Shown one piece after another: positions 1 to 7,263 of a stretch of 20,818 bases of DNA. Position 1 is the first letter of the stretch. Every line of letters starts with the position of its first letter. The position numbers and the translations under genes were made by a program. The notes beneath the pieces are model-generated. The model made no database searches. It worked only from the letters and a program-made list of their open reading frames with translations, and had not been told where the DNA came from. Origin of the DNA: a virus; IMG/VR virus record IMGVR_UViG_3300002518_000129, positions 1-20,818 of that record. One strand, written 5' to 3'.

Positions 1-30
1 TTCAGGAAAGCCTGTAACAATAGTATCCAT
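1..30 (-). CDS. Start of an unidentified gene, truncated by the window edge
   Basis: An ATG at position 30 (minus strand) opens a frame of ten codons (MDTIVTGFPE) that runs off the window. The start is supported by a late-promoter-like GATAAATA octamer at 44-37, six bases before the ATG, the same arrangement as in front of most structural genes here. It lies downstream of the gp6 and PKD-protein genes, so it is probably another baseplate or tail-fibre component, but ten residues are too few to identify it. Confidence 0.55.
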   Translation of the reverse strand, partial: MDTIVTGFPE

Positions 31-36
31 TAAACA

Positions 37-44
37 TATTTATC
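37..44 (-). promoter_or_regulatory. Late-promoter-like octamer GATAAATA
   Basis: GATAAATA matches the T4 late promoter box (TATAAATA) at 7 of 8 positions and ends 6 nt before the ATG of the gene leaving the window. It lies just past the stop codon (46-48) of the PKD-domain gene. Confidence 0.6.
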
Positions 45-59
45 TCTAGAACAGAGATA
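41..59 (-). other. Small inverted repeat at the end of the PKD-protein gene
   Basis: TATCTCT (41-47) pairs perfectly with AGAGATA (53-59) around a 5-nt loop. It spans the stop codon of the PKD-domain gene and overlaps the late-promoter octamer. In RNA it would be a 7-bp hairpin starting 11 nt upstream of the next ATG. There is no following U-run, so it is not a standard intrinsic terminator; it may be an RNA processing or 3'-end stabilising element, or chance. Confidence 0.35.
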
Positions 60-2295
60 GACTACTAAATAAGGAGTTTCGAATCATAACATCAAATACG
101 TTATTAGCTCCTTCGAGGGCGCTAAGCGGGGTATTATAATCTAATGTTGTTAATCCATTGGAATAGTCGATTAAACCACCCTCGATGGTGTTATCGTACG
201 TTGCAGATAGACTATAAAATTTGTAAAACTTATCTACATCTGTAATACTAGCATAAGTTGCTGGTAATACTAAAGGCCACCCCCAATATGGGCCACCGCT
301 AGTTGCAGGTGTCGCTGTAGTATTAAAATTACTAAGCATATAAGTCTGGAAATTACCAGATTTAGAATATGAAGCTCCACTTAATGCAGATATTGGCTGA
401 TAAGTATTCAGTCTTGTATATGTGTCACTAAACTTTTCATACGCTACAATGTCTGTGCCGGCAGACACTTCGTAAGTTGATGTATCAAGTAATGCACTTA
501 GATTTTTTCCATAAGTTGTTTTTGTTGTATGTCCTTTGGGGTTGTAGTTTTCATCAAATTTATTTTGTGTACCTCTAAATTTGTTATAATTCATACTGAG
601 CACACTCATTAGCCTATCCACTAATTCAGGTTGTTGAGCTAAAGATCGATCAAACACGATCCCTTCGTCATCGGTTAGATCAGCTAAATTAATAAGAGAA
701 TTAATATCACAATAATCTATATCGCTAGTGTTTGATGTAAAGTTTTGAATTCTTTCCCAAATCTTCTTTCCTAAAACAGTATAACTACTACTAACGTTAC
801 CAAATATAGTTCCAATAAAATCAGTAAATAAGATATCCTTATCTAATAAAATTTCCTGGAACCGTAAATCCTTTATTGTTTGTTCAAAATCAAATTCTTC
901 ATTTTGCTTATATGCTTCGTAATAGTTTTTTGGATAACAAGTAAAAGCTGTATAGCCGGTTACTGTATTAGTTGTAGAGGTCGCAGTATTTTCATACGGA
1001 CATTTTGCACTAAGTGTTAAGTACGCAGGCTCAGCAGAAAGTGAAGCAAGAGTATTATCATTAAATGTTAAGAGACCTCTATACCAAAATGTTGTATCAA
1101 AAGAAGATAACGTAGCGCTTAAGCTTTGAATTGTATAATGTGATGCAGATACTTTAACACCACTTACACCCGGAATTATTTGTGGTGTTTTACCTGATAA
1201 CAACGAAAAGGTTGGTGTTAAGTGACTAGACAAGGACTTCATTGTATAGTAATCCTGATTCTTTGGTGAAAGAATAAATGGTATACCCAATCCTTTGTAC
1301 TGAACTGGAGATACAGCAAAGGTAGCTACACTGTCACCTTCTCCTGGAATACCATTTGAGGTGATTGCTATACTACTAAGAGTTTGAGCAGAAGTTGCGC
1401 CAACTAAAGATGATAGTGTAATAGTAAAGTTGTTGTTGTAGTTATTATTTTTATAACCAGTAGTGCTATTAGAGAATATATTATCTCTATCCTTAAAGAA
1501 AGATACGTTAATAGTGTTGTAAGGTGCTTTTTGTCCGTCAGTCTTAAAATATACTACTTGATCTCCCGAGCTTCCTACATTAATACTTGATATATGCGTG
1601 CTTAATGAGTTTACTATTGCAAACGCACTCGGGCCTTTACCACTAGTGTAATTATTACCACTTAACCGCACATATATGTTTGCAGAAGAAAGAGAAATCT
1701 TGTCTATATCCTCATACTCAAATCCAGATAGTGAAGGTATGTATTCTTTCTTATAAAATGAATTAAACTTTTTAAGATTATTAAACCTATTAGCATTTAA
1801 ATTATAATAATTAGGTACATCACACCCAGACACCGAAAAATAAATATCTTGAAAATCTTGATAGAAGGGCGACTGTGAATTAATTGTTATAGCATTAGAA
1901 AATTCACCTGCTGATAAATTTAATATATTTGTCTTTACAGGGCCAGCGGTAACTGTAAAGGTGTTAGTTATGTAATCAAATATTTCAACATCTGTGCTAT
2001 ACGACGCTAATATTGAATTATTATTACAATCACGTAACACCATTCTGACATTGTATACCCCGGGGTATTCGTAAACGTGGTTACTGGTTAATGTATTACC
2101 ATAAGTACCGTCGCCAAAGTCGAAAGTAGCCTTTAAGGTATTATATTGGGTTGTTACCGCCACACCGCCGAGAGAGCTAGGTATACGAGCCTTAAAAGTT
2201 AGCGGGGTAAAGGGTAGATTATAAGAAGATAACTTAGCTTCTCGCTTATAATCTTCTACGTCAAATGTCGCATAGTCTACTTTTATATTACTCAT
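46..2295 (-). CDS. PKD-domain baseplate/tail protein (gp7 position)
   Basis: A 749-residue protein of unknown exact role. Residues about 50-107 look like a PKD (Ig-like) domain: a beta strand leading to FDFGDGTYGN (58-67), then HVYEYPGVYNVRMVLRD (73-89), the usual D-G-D-G and H-x-Y-x-x-P-G-x-Y-x-V pattern. The rest is rich in Ser, Thr, Asn and aromatic residues, as in beta-rich virion proteins; no signal peptide or membrane segment is visible. The start codon overlaps the 3' end of the gp6 gene by 8 bp, so the two are translationally linked. In T4 the gene after gp6 is gp7, the large peripheral wedge protein (1032 residues), so a wedge or gp7-like role is a positional inference. PKD domains in phage tails can also bind cell-surface glycans. 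No late-promoter octamer precedes it; it probably depends on upstream promoters. Confidence 0.6.
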   Translation of the reverse strand: MSNIKVDYATFDVEDYKREAKLSSYNLPFTPLTFKARIPSSLGGVAVTTQYNTLKATFDFGDGTYGNTLTSNHVYEYPGVYNVRMVLRDCNNNSILASYSTDVEIFDYITNTFTVTAGPVKTNILNLSAGEFSNAITINSQSPFYQDFQDIYFSVSGCDVPNYYNLNANRFNNLKKFNSFYKKEYIPSLSGFEYEDIDKISLSSANIYVRLSGNNYTSGKGPSAFAIVNSLSTHISSINVGSSGDQVVYFKTDGQKAPYNTINVSFFKDRDNIFSNSTTGYKNNNYNNNFTITLSSLVGATSAQTLSSIAITSNGIPGEGDSVATFAVSPVQYKGLGIPFILSPKNQDYYTMKSLSSHLTPTFSLLSGKTPQIIPGVSGVKVSASHYTIQSLSATLSSFDTTFWYRGLLTFNDNTLASLSAEPAYLTLSAKCPYENTATSTTNTVTGYTAFTCYPKNYYEAYKQNEEFDFEQTIKDLRFQEILLDKDILFTDFIGTIFGNVSSSYTVLGKKIWERIQNFTSNTSDIDYCDINSLINLADLTDDEGIVFDRSLAQQPELVDRLMSVLSMNYNKFRGTQNKFDENYNPKGHTTKTTYGKNLSALLDTSTYEVSAGTDIVAYEKFSDTYTRLNTYQPISALSGASYSKSGNFQTYMLSNFNTTATPATSGGPYWGWPLVLPATYASITDVDKFYKFYSLSATYDNTIEGGLIDYSNGLTTLDYNTPLSALEGANNVFDVMIRNSLFSSLSLF

Positions 2296-4135
2296 CTGTT
2301 ATAACAATACGCTTAGCTACGGATAAGGGAGAGTATAGGTACGGAAATTTAAAAAACGGTAACGTTTTATCTTGATTTACTAACTCTATATCACTTTCAG
2401 GGTATTGAGGGTTAAATGATAAAAATGATACACCACCTGTGAATATTTCCCCAGTTAGCTCATTTCTAGTTTCTATTCGCTTTATACCTTCCAGTGAAAG
2501 AATATCATTAGCTAAATCTATTAATTTTAAATTCTCACCTAGATTGTTATTTTCCGGAATGAAAAAGTTTTTAATTATACTGGCAATTCGCGACTTTAAC
2601 GTGTTTTTATTAATTTTGTTGTTTGTTTCTCTAACAGCGTATAACTTACTTTGATCTAGTATATCTAATGTTAAGTTAGAAGCATTACCTATACCTAACC
2701 CAAACGCCATATAGATAGGATCTCTAGGTACAACAGTATTAGATAACATCTTACGGTCCTGCGTTTGCGTTACAATATAATTTTTAAATGAATTACTCAA
2801 AAACGGAGGATAGGACTTATCTTCTGTGATTTTAAATTTAGGTACAACAAATACATTAATGTTATTAAAGTCACACGAATCTGCAAAATTCACTTGATTG
2901 ATTATTACTCTATTTACCTTATTAGGGTCAACACATATATCATAAAAATATTGTATATATTCATTAATATAAGACGTGTTGCTAGCAACGCGCGTACTAG
3001 TGATCACGTTAGCTAAGTTTCTTTCTAGGAATGATTGATAGTCTTTTTCAGTAACCAGCCTCAATTGCGATGAAAACATTTTTGGAGCATTTTGTCTAAT
3101 TTGGTCGACTGTTTCTTCTGTTGAAAGAGTAGAAGAATTGAGAGGGTTATTAAATGTAATCTTTGGACTGTTGGTAATATTTAGGAATGTTGTTTCGTCT
3201 TTATTCGGATATATGTCCTTAAATAATGCACGTTGCCTAGCCGAATCATAAACAAATAATTTATTACCATTAATTATGTTTTTACTAATAATGCCGGCAG
3301 TATTATCTGACAATATATAATCGATTGATACAATATCACTCTGCTCTAGCTTTTTACCAAATACACCATTTCCAAACTTTACTTCATAATGACCGTATTC
3401 ATTTAATCTAATCTCACATACTCTATCAACCGCGCTTGATAGATACAAGCTTTCAACAATCTGGTATTGATAGTATGTTGAATTACTAGCCTCTTTGACA
3501 TACACGCTTACAGTACCATCAGCAATAAATTTATCATCATTACTATCAACAATGTTATCTACAACAATTGGTAATATTTCAAATTCCTCGCCCTGGGCAG
3601 TATAATCTGGATACTCTTTAATGGTCCCTTGATACAAGATAGCTTCATCATTTACAGTTTGTAAAGTTTCTGTTTTGCCGGCAACATTTTTATTAAAGGA
3701 TAAATCTCCATTAAAGTTATATTGAACACCGTCTGCTAAAAAATAAGAATATTTACGAATAGTATAATTACCGGTAGGTAAAGATGCTGATGCAACTGCG
3801 TTTATTGGAACAATAGAAGTTTGCTTCCCGGCCGGCTTATAACCGATTAACTTTACAATTTTGTTCATGTTCTCATATAGAGTAGCTTGATCAAAATTTA
3901 CTTCTGCAGCTGTATTGTTTAAATAGAACAAGAGAACATGATAAGAGTATGCAATTATATCAATTACGGCGGCTAAATTACTACCTTCATAATTTTGATC
4001 GGTGAACTTTTGATTTTCATCTAATCGATTAATAATATAATCTTTTAAACTTACTGCATCAAACGCGACATATGCGTCTTGTGGCAGATTAAAATCTAAA
4101 AACTTATTCGATGTTTCGTTTGTGTTTGTTGGCAT
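2288..4135 (-). CDS. 6: Baseplate wedge subunit gp6 (baseplate J-like)
   Basis: This 615-residue protein matches the T4 gp6 / baseplate-J family (T4 gp6 has 660 residues). Hallmarks: an N-terminal helical region (DENQKFTDQNYEGSNLAAVIDIIAYS, about 39-64, shown here only as a landmark) typical of gp6, the strand EVKFGNGVFGKKL (251-263), and the segment ETVDQIRQNAPKMF (341-354) followed by RLVTEKDYQSFL (359-370), the conserved core of baseplate J proteins. gp6 dimers join the wedges into the ring around the hub and trigger sheath contraction when the baseplate changes state. It follows gp25 by 4 bp and overlaps the PKD gene, forming a wedge operon 25-6-PKD. The ATG has no Shine-Dalgarno sequence. 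Confidence 0.85.
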   Translation of the reverse strand: MPTNTNETSNKFLDFNLPQDAYVAFDAVSLKDYIINRLDENQKFTDQNYEGSNLAAVIDIIAYSYHVLLFYLNNTAAEVNFDQATLYENMNKIVKLIGYKPAGKQTSIVPINAVASASLPTGNYTIRKYSYFLADGVQYNFNGDLSFNKNVAGKTETLQTVNDEAILYQGTIKEYPDYTAQGEEFEILPIVVDNIVDSNDDKFIADGTVSVYVKEASNSTYYQYQIVESLYLSSAVDRVCEIRLNEYGHYEVKFGNGVFGKKLEQSDIVSIDYILSDNTAGIISKNIINGNKLFVYDSARQRALFKDIYPNKDETTFLNITNSPKITFNNPLNSSTLSTEETVDQIRQNAPKMFSSQLRLVTEKDYQSFLERNLANVITSTRVASNTSYINEYIQYFYDICVDPNKVNRVIINQVNFADSCDFNNINVFVVPKFKITEDKSYPPFLSNSFKNYIVTQTQDRKMLSNTVVPRDPIYMAFGLGIGNASNLTLDILDQSKLYAVRETNNKINKNTLKSRIASIIKNFFIPENNNLGENLKLIDLANDILSLEGIKRIETRNELTGEIFTGGVSFLSFNPQYPESDIELVNQDKTLPFFKFPYLYSPLSVAKRIVITDE

Positions 4136-4139
4136 GATA

Positions 4140-4628
4140 TTATAATACGTAGTATCCGTTACTATTTAATAATGACTTAAGTGTTATCCCATATGCATTT
4201 AATGATGGTATGTTTATTTGTAAAGCTATGTAATATTCCTGCGCATCTGTAATAGCATCTACGTTAACCTTTTGAAGCTGTATACGTGGCTCTTGTTCAG
4301 GTAATTTAGTATCAATATCATACCTAATTTTATACGCAGTCGAGCTGTTGACAGGGTCAAACAGATATCTTCTTAAATCAATACCAAATTCAGGGTTTAA
4401 TATTTTCTGTCCCGGTGACGTTAAAAACGCATTTATAATGCTATTTTTAATAGCTTGTAAATCATATGACCCTTGAATATCTTTTAAAACTACGTCTTTG
4501 TTTAGTTGTTTGTTATAATATACCTCGGGTACTAGATCTAAAAATAAATCCTTATACAGATAACCACCTTTAAGGGCCGCGTTATCTTTTTTATCTACCG
4601 AAACATCTGATATCTTTATAAGAGCCAT
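4140..4628 (-). CDS. 25: Baseplate wedge subunit gp25
   Basis: A 162-residue member of the GPW/gp25 family (T4 gp25 has 132). The diagnostic stretch is IKNSIINAFLTSPGQ (60-74) followed by ILNPEFGIDLRRYLFDP (76-92), and the later E-P-R-I (112-115) fits the EPR motif of the family. In the baseplate, gp25 with gp53 and gp6 forms the core bundle of the wedge that starts sheath assembly. The gene opens the wedge operon, with ATTAAATA (4642-4635) ending 6 nt before its ATG, and is divergent from the plus-strand gene at 4690. The protein is about 30 residues longer than T4 gp25, mainly at the N-terminus. Confidence 0.88.
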   Translation of the reverse strand: MALIKISDVSVDKKDNAALKGGYLYKDLFLDLVPEVYYNKQLNKDVVLKDIQGSYDLQAIKNSIINAFLTSPGQKILNPEFGIDLRRYLFDPVNSSTAYKIRYDIDTKLPEQEPRIQLQKVNVDAITDAQEYYIALQINIPSLNAYGITLKSLLNSNGYYVL

Positions 4629-4634
4629 TTATAA

Positions 4635-4642
4635 TATTTAAT
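4635..4642 (-). promoter_or_regulatory. Late-promoter-like octamer ATTAAATA for gp25
   Basis: ATTAAATA ends 6 nt before the gp25 ATG. It matches the T4 late box TATAAATA at 6 of 8 positions. The same variant precedes gp19 and the gp54-like gene. Confidence 0.6.
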
Positions 4643-4671
4643 ACCCGAGTGGTAAATCGAGTTTAAGGAAC

Positions 4672-4677
4672 TATAAT
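4672..4677 (+). promoter_or_regulatory. TATAAT -10 element for the gene at 4690
   Basis: A perfect TATAAT lies 12 nt upstream of the ATG at 4690, which would give transcription starting near 4684 and a leader of about 6 nt. No good -35 box is seen (the expected place, about 4649-4655, reads gtggtaa), so an activator or a chance match in AT-rich DNA are both possible. Confidence 0.35.
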
Positions 4678-4689
4678 ATACTTATAGGT

Positions 4690-4968
4690 ATGCGCGTTAA
4701 AGGTAAAGCAGATGTTGATGTGGAGATATCCACTAACGAACTAGTAACAGCTCTCAAAAATGAAGTTTATGCAACATTGGAGCTCCCAAATCCAATAGAA
4801 GGACGAGTATTCGTTAAAGATGATTCCGGGACGACTGGATGGGCGATCCAAAGAACTGTACATACAACGCATTCTTTTGAACTCGAAGAGAATTTAGGAC
4901 CTGCTGTAGAAGAGGATATTGAAGTGTTTACAGCATTTCATACAATAGCTGAGTTTCTTAAAGATTAA
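4690..4968 (+). CDS. Small hypothetical acidic protein
   Basis: A 92-residue protein I do not recognise. It is acidic, with Glu-rich stretches around 75-83, and no cysteines, signal peptide or membrane segment. It is the first of two plus-strand genes lying between the gp25 operon and the replication island; the next begins 47 bp after its end. ATG is the only good start, with a weak AGG 3 nt before it. The upstream TATAAT and the lack of a late octamer suggest early or middle expression, unlike its downstream neighbour. Function unknown. Confidence 0.6.
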   Translation: MRVKGKADVDVEISTNELVTALKNEVYATLELPNPIEGRVFVKDDSGTTGWAIQRTVHTTHSFELEENLGPAVEEDIEVFTAFHTIAEFLKD

Positions 4969-5002
4969 GTTACGCGATACTGTGTGATTATTTGCAAGCT
5001 TG

Positions 5003-5010
5003 CATAAATA
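5003..5010 (+). promoter_or_regulatory. Late-promoter-like octamer CATAAATA (plus strand)
   Basis: CATAAATA ends exactly 5 nt before the ATG at 5016, the same spacing as at the sheath and tube genes on the other strand. It decides the start of the downstream gene in favour of ATG 5016 over the TTG at 4992. Confidence 0.65.
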
Positions 5011-5015
5011 ATATT

Positions 5016-5612
5016 ATGGCAGGTAAAAAGTTTGTTAATTTGCACGAGTCTTATATGAGAAGATACCAACGCGGAGGTTTTCTTGTAGGTGACGTTTTTA
5101 AATTTAATGACGATTATCAATCAACTGATTGTTATAAATCATTACCGAAAAATACAAAAGAGTTACTCACAAAAATGATCGATTCAGGGCTCCATATTAG
5201 AGTCGTTGGAATAAAAGATACAGAACCTACGCGGTACCCTGCTAGTTCGCAGCAATCATCTCTCGATGTAAATTTAGATATTGCACTCGATGAAGGGGGT
5301 GGGAGATATTCACATTATGTTACAGTTCCTGGTTTGTTAGGACAGTCTGTTGAATATTACCCTAACCTTCTGCCTATACCAGATGCTCTAAAGAGACCTA
5401 GTAATGTAAACATCAAACCGGAAGAGGTTGTAGAGGATGAGGAAATGCTTTCCAATAGATCTGATAGAGGTGGGACAGAGCCACACGAGCTCACACCAAC
5501 AGAGAGATCTTTACCAAAGCAGAATACAGTAATTCCTAGTGATCCTGCTACCCCGTCGCCGGCGGTTACATCATACACAAACGAATATATGGCTGATCTT
5601 AAAAAAGCCTAA
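5016..5612 (+). CDS. Hypothetical late protein, possible virion component
   Basis: A 198-residue protein from ATG 5016 (MAGKKFVNLHESYMRRYQ...). An in-frame TTG at 4992 would add eight residues but would place the start upstream of the late octamer, so I reject it. The N-terminal part (about 1-125) looks folded, with the pattern RRYQRGGFLVGDVFKF (15-30) that resembles a conserved protein I have seen in marine T4-like phages without known function; this is memory, not a search. The C-terminal part (about 126-190) is Pro/Glu/Ser/Thr-rich and likely disordered. The late octamer suggests synthesis with the structural genes. Its TAA overlaps the stop codon of the convergent 86-residue gene by 3 bases. 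Confidence 0.65.
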   Translation: MAGKKFVNLHESYMRRYQRGGFLVGDVFKFNDDYQSTDCYKSLPKNTKELLTKMIDSGLHIRVVGIKDTEPTRYPASSQQSSLDVNLDIALDEGGGRYSHYVTVPGLLGQSVEYYPNLLPIPDALKRPSNVNIKPEEVVEDEEMLSNRSDRGGTEPHELTPTERSLPKQNTVIPSDPATPSPAVTSYTNEYMADLKKA

Positions 5613-5869
5613 ACGTCTCCGTTCTCGTCAATTTTTTGATCTTCGTAAAGACCTACTACCGTTCTGTAGTATTCCTGTTTGCAACACTCTAGCGCGCCAA
5701 TCATTTCATTATAATTTGCGTAATTTTCTCCCTGTGATCTAATATAATTATCTATAAAAACAGTAATTACGTAATTTAACTCACCTGCGTTTTTAGGGAC
5801 AAAATTCAATCCGTATACTTCAAGAGCACCATCCACTAGTTGTCTTTGTTCTGGTTTAATGTAGGGCAT
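5609..5869 (-). CDS. Conserved small phage protein following the clamp loader gene
   Basis: An 86-residue protein beginning MPYIKPEQR and ending in a GLYEDQKIDENGDV tail. This head-and-tail pattern (MPYIK...; AGELNYVIT...; ECCKQEYYRTVV...YED.KI.ENGDV) recurs in many phages as a small protein of unknown function (I believe the DUF6899 type; not checked). The start overlaps the gp44 gene by 14 bp, so it is translationally coupled to the clamp loader. T4 has gp62, the small clamp-loader subunit (187 residues), in this position, but length and sequence pattern do not obviously match gp62. A role in replication or nucleotide metabolism is suggested only by position. Confidence 0.7.
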   Translation of the reverse strand: MPYIKPEQRQLVDGALEVYGLNFVPKNAGELNYVITVFIDNYIRSQGENYANYNEMIGALECCKQEYYRTVVGLYEDQKIDENGDV

Positions 5870-6782
5870 TTTCTAAATTTACTAAACATGCAAATGCATT
5901 AATTTCTTTATCTACAACAAACGCGCTCTTATAGAGATGGTCTGCGATAATAGCAATCGTTTCTTTCTTTTTAAGATCTTCGATATTTGAAGTATAGATA
6001 AAATCTAGATAATTAGCTAATAGCGTGTCATAATCTCCTTGGAACCTATCTTCGTTTTCAATCAAATATCTCCTAGCTTCTAAACACTGCTTAGAGGCTA
6101 TTTTTTTGTAAATCGTTTCGAGCAACTCGTTATCACTAACAACGCTAGTAATACACAGCTCTGAATCAATGACGTTTTTTTGGAGCTCGTTAATGGTTTT
6201 CCGTAAATCGGGGAAGTGACGCTTGACAAGCTGTACGAACTTTTTCTTTTGCTCTTCCGGTACTTTAATATTTTCATTTTTTAGAATGGTGTAACATCTT
6301 TTAACTGCTAATTCGATAACAGGTTTAAAAGTTAATGACTGACATCTGGACTGTACGGCTGGAATAATCTTATGCTTATAGTTCGCAGTAATAATAAACC
6401 TACAATACTTAGCATACGACTCCATTGTATTACGAAGCGCTGCTTGAGCTTGAGATGTTAGACCATCTCCCTCATCTAAAATTACGACCTTAACCTTACC
6501 ATCGAAAGATTTAGTTTGTGCAAAATTAGTAATACTGTGTCGAATAGTATCGATACCAGACTCATCAGAAGCATTAATATAAAGGTAATTACACTTAAGA
6601 ATGTCGTTAACAATAACTCTAGCAAGGGTGGTTTTACCAGTACCAGGATTACCAACAAAAAGAAGATTAGGTATTTCATTTTTAAACTCTTTAACTACGC
6701 GTAATGTCTCTTGATCTAAGATAACATCATCTAGCGTTTGCGGGCGATATTTTTCGACCCAAATTTTATCAAAATCAATCAT
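5856..6782 (-). CDS. 44: Sliding-clamp loader large subunit gp44 (AAA+ ATPase)
   Basis: A 308-residue AAA+ ATPase of the RFC/gp44 type (T4 gp44 has 319). The Walker A motif is GNPGTGKTT (44-52), Walker B is VVILDEGD (99-106), sensor 1 is ITAN (131-134), the SRC arginine-finger motif is at 145-147 and a sensor-2 Arg lies in PDLRKTINEL (191-200). The N-terminal WVEKYRPQTLDDV (8-20) is the classic RFC box. With gp62 in T4 it loads the gp45 sliding clamp onto primer-template DNA using ATP. The gene starts 2 nt after the dut stop codon and overlaps the next gene by 14 bp, so dut-44-86aa form one operon. No gp45 or gp62 gene is visible in the window. Confidence 0.92.
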   Translation of the reverse strand: MIDFDKIWVEKYRPQTLDDVILDQETLRVVKEFKNEIPNLLFVGNPGTGKTTLARVIVNDILKCNYLYINASDESGIDTIRHSITNFAQTKSFDGKVKVVILDEGDGLTSQAQAALRNTMESYAKYCRFIITANYKHKIIPAVQSRCQSLTFKPVIELAVKRCYTILKNENIKVPEEQKKKFVQLVKRHFPDLRKTINELQKNVIDSELCITSVVSDNELLETIYKKIASKQCLEARRYLIENEDRFQGDYDTLLANYLDFIYTSNIEDLKKKETIAIIADHLYKSAFVVDKEINAFACLVNLENALH

Positions 6783-6784
6783 AA

Positions 6785-7207
6785 TTATTTACCAGATGAA
6801 CCAAACCCCTTTTCCCCGCGTTTTGATTCCATAATATTACCTTCACTTACCTCGACATTATAATTTTTATACACAACAAATTGAGCAATGCGATCTCCGG
6901 ATTTAACCTTATAATCCTTATCAGTATTATTATATAACTTAATCCCAGCATCTCCACGGTATCCTTGATCGATAATTCCAGGGTGCGGAATAATGCCATG
7001 TTTAAATCCAAGGCCTGAACGACCTTCCACCTTTATCCAAAACCCGTGATCAATGTATGCAAATTTTAACCCTACATCAACGACAGCAGAGCCGCGCGCT
7101 GGTATTAACCTATCTTCAACGGAAGTTACATCTAAACCAGTATCTGAATCATGATTTTTAGACGGAATAACTGCATTTTCATTAGTTTTCTTAAACCTTA
7201 CAATCAT
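6785..7207 (-). CDS. dut: Trimeric deoxyuridine triphosphatase (dUTPase)
   Basis: A 140-residue homotrimeric dUTPase, which hydrolyses dUTP to dUMP and pyrophosphate, keeping uracil out of phage DNA and feeding dTMP synthesis. All five motifs are present: 1, SDTGLDV (21-27); 2, GRSGLGFK (62-69); 3, GIIDQGYRGDAGIKL (77-91) with the catalytic Asp at about 80; 4, GDRIAQF (104-110); 5, RGEKGFGSSGK (130-140). Length is normal for the family. It is the first gene of the replication operon and diverges from the gp16-like gene; a sigma70-like promoter sits directly in front of its ATG. Confidence 0.95.
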   Translation of the reverse strand: MIVRFKKTNENAVIPSKNHDSDTGLDVTSVEDRLIPARGSAVVDVGLKFAYIDHGFWIKVEGRSGLGFKHGIIPHPGIIDQGYRGDAGIKLYNNTDKDYKVKSGDRIAQFVVYKNYNVEVSEGNIMESKRGEKGFGSSGK

Positions 7208-7241
7208 ATAACTATAATAAGGTATGTTGTAAAAAATTCAA
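7208..7241 (-). promoter_or_regulatory. Sigma70-like promoter for dut-44 operon
   Basis: On the minus strand TTGAAT (7241-7236) and TATTAT (7219-7214) are separated by 16 nt, matching TTGACA at 4 of 6 and TATAAT at 5 of 6. The predicted transcription start, 7 nt past the -10, falls on the A of the dut ATG (7207), so this early-type transcript would be essentially leaderless. Confidence 0.45.
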
Positions 7242-7247
7242 GTGTAG

Positions 7248-7255
7248 ATTAAATA
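7248..7255 (+). promoter_or_regulatory. Late-promoter-like octamer ATTAAATA for the gp16-like gene
   Basis: ATTAAATA on the plus strand, 8 nt before the ATG at 7264. Spacing is slightly longer than the 5-6 nt at the other late genes. It lies back-to-back with the dut promoter. Confidence 0.5.
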
Positions 7256-7263
7256 TAGATGTA

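Noticed and set aside
4992-5015. TTG start giving an eight-residue longer form of the gene at 5016
   Set aside because: It lies upstream of and through the late octamer; the ATG at 5016 has the same box spacing and ATGGC context as the other late genes.
6786-6793. GTAAATA-like sequence before gp44
   Set aside because: GGTAAATA lies 3 nt from the ATG and overlaps the dut coding end; spacing and first bases differ from the late set and gp44 is a replication gene.
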